Shown: in pieces, positions 31,394-34,052 of the stretch | Layout: every line of letters starts with the position of its first letter | Position numbering within the stretch: position 1 is the first letter of the stretch | Virus record (IMG/VR): IMGVR_UViG_3300020421_000078 | Span: 1-34,052 of that record | Reading direction: 5' to 3' (one strand) | Source of the DNA: a virus | DNA: 34,052 nucleotides | Program-made: the position numbers and the translations under genes | The notes under the pieces: generated by a model | What the model saw: the letters and a program-made list of their open reading frames with translations, nothing else | Databases searched by the model: none | Told to the model about the DNA's origin: nothing

Positions 31394-32778
31394 ACATTCC
31401 ACTCAGCAAATTTAGATAATCGGTTTTGTGTGTCAGCGAACTGGGAGAATTGTTCCCCCGTGTCCTCTGAGTTGATGCTGATTTCGGAAGCATCTTCCGC
31501 TACATCATACAGCTTCATCTTCGATCTGTCAATTCCCACCATGAATTTTCGTGAGGTAACAAGGTCGTTGTATCTGTTCTTAAGTTGTTTGACCATGATG
31601 CGACCCTGTTGTTCCAACTCCTCAGTAGAGATAAGGGCAAACATAAAATCAGCAGTGGCAGGAAGACCAAAAGACTCAGAAGTATCGGTAAGATCTGGAT
31701 CGCTATTGCCAAAACCACTACGAGTGGTCTGAGTAGCACTAATAATAGGGACGTTACATTCCACAGCAAGACCCCGAAGCTCCTCAGCAATCGCCTTAAC
31801 ATAGGTATACGAGTTAACAACCGCACCTTTGTACCTCACACTTGCACATATGTTTAAATAGTCAACAAAAATAATATGGGGTTTGAAATCTTTCTTGAGT
31901 TTCAAATCACTCAAGAGTGCTCCAAAGTGTCCAGCATGCGCTGACGCTGTAGGGTATTCTTTGATAATAAGTTTTCCCTGAGTTTTTCTAGCGATCTCTG
32001 TGACCTTGCTAGTGAAGAGAACTTCTGGTAGATCAACAATGTCTTTAACATTTACGTTCAATAGGTTTGCATCAATTCGTTCAGCAATCTTCTCCTCTGC
32101 CATCTCACATGTAATGTAGAGAACGTTGTACCCCTGTGTGAGAGCGGCACTAGCCTGGTGGCACATGAATAGAGATTTCCCGACACCCGTACCAGCAAGA
32201 GCGACATTGAGAGTCTTATTAGATAACCCACCTTTCGTAATGAAGTTAAACTTTTCCAAATCAAACGGGACTTTTTCTTCTTTACGGTGGTAAAACTCAT
32301 ATCTGTCAGTTGCTTGTTCTATGTAATCGTGTCCGATGTGTTCATCAAACGAAACCGCCAAGGCTTCTTGGAGAATGGTGGGTATCGCATCTCTCGAAAT
32401 CTTCTTATCGCCTCCGTCTGCGATCTTGATCGATTGCATAAGGGCGAGATAGATTGCTCTATCTTTACACCACTTTTCTGTGGCGTCGAGTAACCATTCG
32501 TAGTCAACCCATTCATCGGATAGGGAGGATACTGTCTGTACCGAATCTTGAAACGACTCGTCAGTAAGATCGTTCCTATTCTGGAGATTAATCGTAAGGA
32601 CTTCTTTAGTAGGAACTTTATCATACTTGGAAGCGAAATCAGCAATCTCTTCAAAGATGATCTTCTCATGGTAGTTCTCGTAGTATTCTGCTTTTAAAAA
32701 CGGAACTACCTTGCGGTAATATTCCTCATTATGTATGAGGTTTCGCAAGATAGTTTGTTCAATACGCTCAATTGCCAT
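31390..32778 (-). CDS. 41: Replicative DNA helicase (T4 gp41/DnaB-like)
   Basis: 462 residues. An N-terminal helical domain (about 1-110) is followed by the RecA-like motor: Walker A AGTGVGKS (195-202), an ITCEMAEEKIAERIDA segment typical of DnaB motif 1a, Walker B IIFVDYLN (302-309), the SATQTTRS glutamine sensor and a KNRYND motif near the arginine finger region. It unwinds DNA ahead of the phage replisome and binds the gp61 primase. It overlaps uvsX by 11 bases and mazG by 4. Length agrees with T4 gp41 (475). Confidence 0.94.
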   Translation of the reverse strand: MAIERIEQTILRNLIHNEEYYRKVVPFLKAEYYENYHEKIIFEEIADFASKYDKVPTKEVLTINLQNRNDLTDESFQDSVQTVSSLSDEWVDYEWLLDATEKWCKDRAIYLALMQSIKIADGGDKKISRDAIPTILQEALAVSFDEHIGHDYIEQATDRYEFYHRKEEKVPFDLEKFNFITKGGLSNKTLNVALAGTGVGKSLFMCHQASAALTQGYNVLYITCEMAEEKIAERIDANLLNVNVKDIVDLPEVLFTSKVTEIARKTQGKLIIKEYPTASAHAGHFGALLSDLKLKKDFKPHIIFVDYLNICASVRYKGAVVNSYTYVKAIAEELRGLAVECNVPIISATQTTRSGFGNSDPDLTDTSESFGLPATADFMFALISTEELEQQGRIMVKQLKNRYNDLVTSRKFMVGIDRSKMKLYDVAEDASEISINSEDTGEQFSQFADTQNRLSKFAEWNV

Positions 32779-33784
32779 AAGAAAATTCTTGCTGTGCTGC
32801 TTCTTCTAACTTTGCCATCACTTCTTCTGTGAAATACTTCTCGGGATCAGCAAGTACAGCAGAAGGATAAACGGAAGATTCACCAATAGTGACCCTATTA
32901 CCGTTCTTTCCGAATACCCCGTACTCTGTACCCAACTCCAATAAGCCGTAGTATTTGTCAAGACCTCGCTCGTCAAAAAATAGACGTGTTGCAACTTTTG
33001 AACCCTCCACAGTTAGACGAGATTTTTTTGCCTCACACTTAATGATGTTACCTACAACTTCTTTCTTGCTATCACGTTCCTTACTCTTAGTAAGATAGAT
33101 GATAGTAGAAGCAGCATACTTGAGACCAGTGCCACCGCCCATCTCCTTTGTAGGAACATAGGAACCGATGACATCATATGTATGGTTAGTAACAATCATA
33201 GGCACCTGTGCCTGTCCCAGTTTGAGCGTAAGCACACGAAAGGCACCCTTGATTAACTGACTCTTAGTCATGTCCCTGACCTGCTTATCGTTAGCAACGT
33301 CTTCCATCTCCTTGTTAGTTGAAAGCATACCAAGAGAATCTAACACAAACATCATAGGTTGACGTTTGTCTTTAGGTTCTTTCATATACTTGTCAACGAT
33401 ACGACAAGCTTGAGTCCTGAACTCTTCAATAGTTGAGACAGGAAACAAAACCATGCGTTGGGAATCAATACCACGCGACTCAATCATGTCACGAGAAATG
33501 GCGGATTCTGTTTCAAAATAAATGACACCACCTGTAGGATTATCGCGAAGGAAATTACGAACGACACTAAGAGCAAAAAAAGTTTTTCCAGTGCTTGATT
33601 CTCCTGCAAGAGCGGTGACTTTGTTTGAAGGAAGACCTCCAAACAGAGAACCACTAACCAAGGCGTTAAAAATATAACTGCCAGTATCAACATAGTCAGT
33701 AATGTCGCCTGCAGCAACCCCATCACTAACCAAACCAGCAAACTCATTGCCACTATCCTTGATTACTGTGTCTAGGAATCCCAT
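32768..33784 (-). CDS. uvsX: RecA-like recombinase UvsX
   Basis: 338 residues, slightly shorter than T4 UvsX (391). Walker A is GESSTGKT (61-68), the catalytic Glu lies in YFETESA (89-95), and Walker B is MFVLDS (145-150). IVTNHTYDV matches the strand before loop L2, and the following MGGGTGLKYAAS belongs to the DNA-binding region. It promotes strand exchange for recombination-dependent replication and repair. It overlaps the 58-residue gene by 13 bases upstream and gp41 by 11 downstream. The order gp43-small gene-uvsX-gp41 is usual for cyanomyoviruses. Confidence 0.95.
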   Translation of the reverse strand: MGFLDTVIKDSGNEFAGLVSDGVAAGDITDYVDTGSYIFNALVSGSLFGGLPSNKVTALAGESSTGKTFFALSVVRNFLRDNPTGGVIYFETESAISRDMIESRGIDSQRMVLFPVSTIEEFRTQACRIVDKYMKEPKDKRQPMMFVLDSLGMLSTNKEMEDVANDKQVRDMTKSQLIKGAFRVLTLKLGQAQVPMIVTNHTYDVIGSYVPTKEMGGGTGLKYAASTIIYLTKSKERDSKKEVVGNIIKCEAKKSRLTVEGSKVATRLFFDERGLDKYYGLLELGTEYGVFGKNGNRVTIGESSVYPSAVLADPEKYFTEEVMAKLEEAAQQEFSYGN

Positions 33785-33948
33785 TGATTTACATTCTCCT
33801 CGTAAAAGTTTACATAATTATATTTCTGCTTCATGAGTTTAGAAAACCCAATAGCAGTTTTGTAGTCCTCAAAGCACTTTATGTCCTCTGGTTCTACTTG
33901 CCCAACAATATTGTTGGTCCAGGTAACCACAAAGATTTTTTTGCTCAT
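33772..33948 (-). CDS. Small protein between polymerase and uvsX, 58 aa
   Basis: An intact 58-codon frame begins at the ATG at 33948, overlapping the polymerase stop as ATGA, and ends with a TAG inside the first codons of uvsX. The product starts MSKKIFVVTWTNNIVGQVEP and continues with ECF-type residues KCFEDYKTAIGFSKLMKQKY and a polar end. It looks like a small beta-alpha protein. Both overlaps strongly suggest a real, translationally coupled gene. Function unknown; a replisome accessory role is suggested only by its position. Confidence 0.75.
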   Translation of the reverse strand: MSKKIFVVTWTNNIVGQVEPEDIKCFEDYKTAIGFSKLMKQKYNYVNFYEENVNQWDS

Positions 33949-34052
33949 TCAAAGAAACTCCCAATGGTAATGGTTTTCTCGTGGGTCCAACCAATACATT
34001 GTAGCACGTTTTTGAGAGGTTCCAAGAAACTCTTCTCAAATTGTGTCTGATA
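33945..34052 (-). CDS. 43: DNA polymerase gp43, C-terminal end (5' part beyond window)
   Basis: The last 35 codons of a gene that enters from the right edge. The peptide FEKSFLEPLKNVL, CIGWTHEKT and the final SFFE resemble the C-terminus of T4 DNA polymerase (family B), including the sliding-clamp binding tail with a paired Phe. The gene order before uvsX agrees. Only the tail is present, so the assignment rests on this short match and on position. Confidence 0.75.
   Translation of the reverse strand, partial: YQTQFEKSFLEPLKNVLQCIGWTHEKTITIGSFFE

Overview
The window looks like part of the genome of a marine T4-like myovirus, most probably a cyanophage (Synechococcus or Prochlorococcus type). 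Three things point there: a T4 replication block (end of DNA polymerase gp43, UvsX, gp41 helicase, gp61 primase, NrdA/NrdB); auxiliary genes typical of cyanomyoviruses (TalC transaldolase, glutaredoxin, plant-type ferredoxin, MazG); and AT-rich DNA with tRNAs for A-ending codons. The host is inferred, not shown. Every gene I accept is on the minus strand, so transcription runs from high to low coordinates.

Replication and nucleotide block (34052 down to about 30470): gp43 C-terminus, a 58-residue gene, uvsX, gp41, mazG, ferredoxin and a small protein. These overlap by a few bases in ATGA/TGATG style and end at a strong hairpin terminator. Late block A (30450 to 24514): a PD-(D/E)XK-like protein, a KxDG ligase-fold protein, an HxGH nucleotidyltransferase, several small acidic/basic proteins, an Ig-like virion protein and conserved marine-phage proteins. 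T4-like late promoter motifs (NATAAATA/CTAAATA) lie in or near the few gaps. Then come a membrane coiled-coil protein, gp61, nrdA, nrdB, a small basic protein, a GIY-YIG nuclease (with a second ORF nested in another frame) and an exported lysozyme (24512 to 18408).

tRNA and auxiliary block (18395 to 14920): tRNA-Arg, tRNA-Leu and tRNA-Val, two small genes, tRNA-Pro, then a tightly coupled set: talC, glutaredoxin, Phd-type antitoxin, DUF401 membrane permease and two small proteins. It is followed by about 300 bases without a gene. That stretch holds three tandem hairpin modules of about 58 nt and ends in an intrinsic terminator, which makes it a candidate structured RNA.

Tail and adhesion block (14621 to 1): a 999-residue fibre-like protein, a 780-residue protein, several smaller fibre-like proteins built from shared modules, a subtilisin-like protease with a C-terminal cupredoxin domain, a 1297-residue fibre-like protein, a 60-residue protein and a LamG-like protein cut by the window edge. 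Most late promoters sit directly before these genes, as expected for virion proteins.

The two most interesting items are the tandem hairpin-module RNA (14685-14921) and a compact control element (30452-30484). In the latter, one hairpin is at once the terminator of the upstream genes and a clamp on the Shine-Dalgarno site of the next gene, and a late promoter motif sits at its tip.
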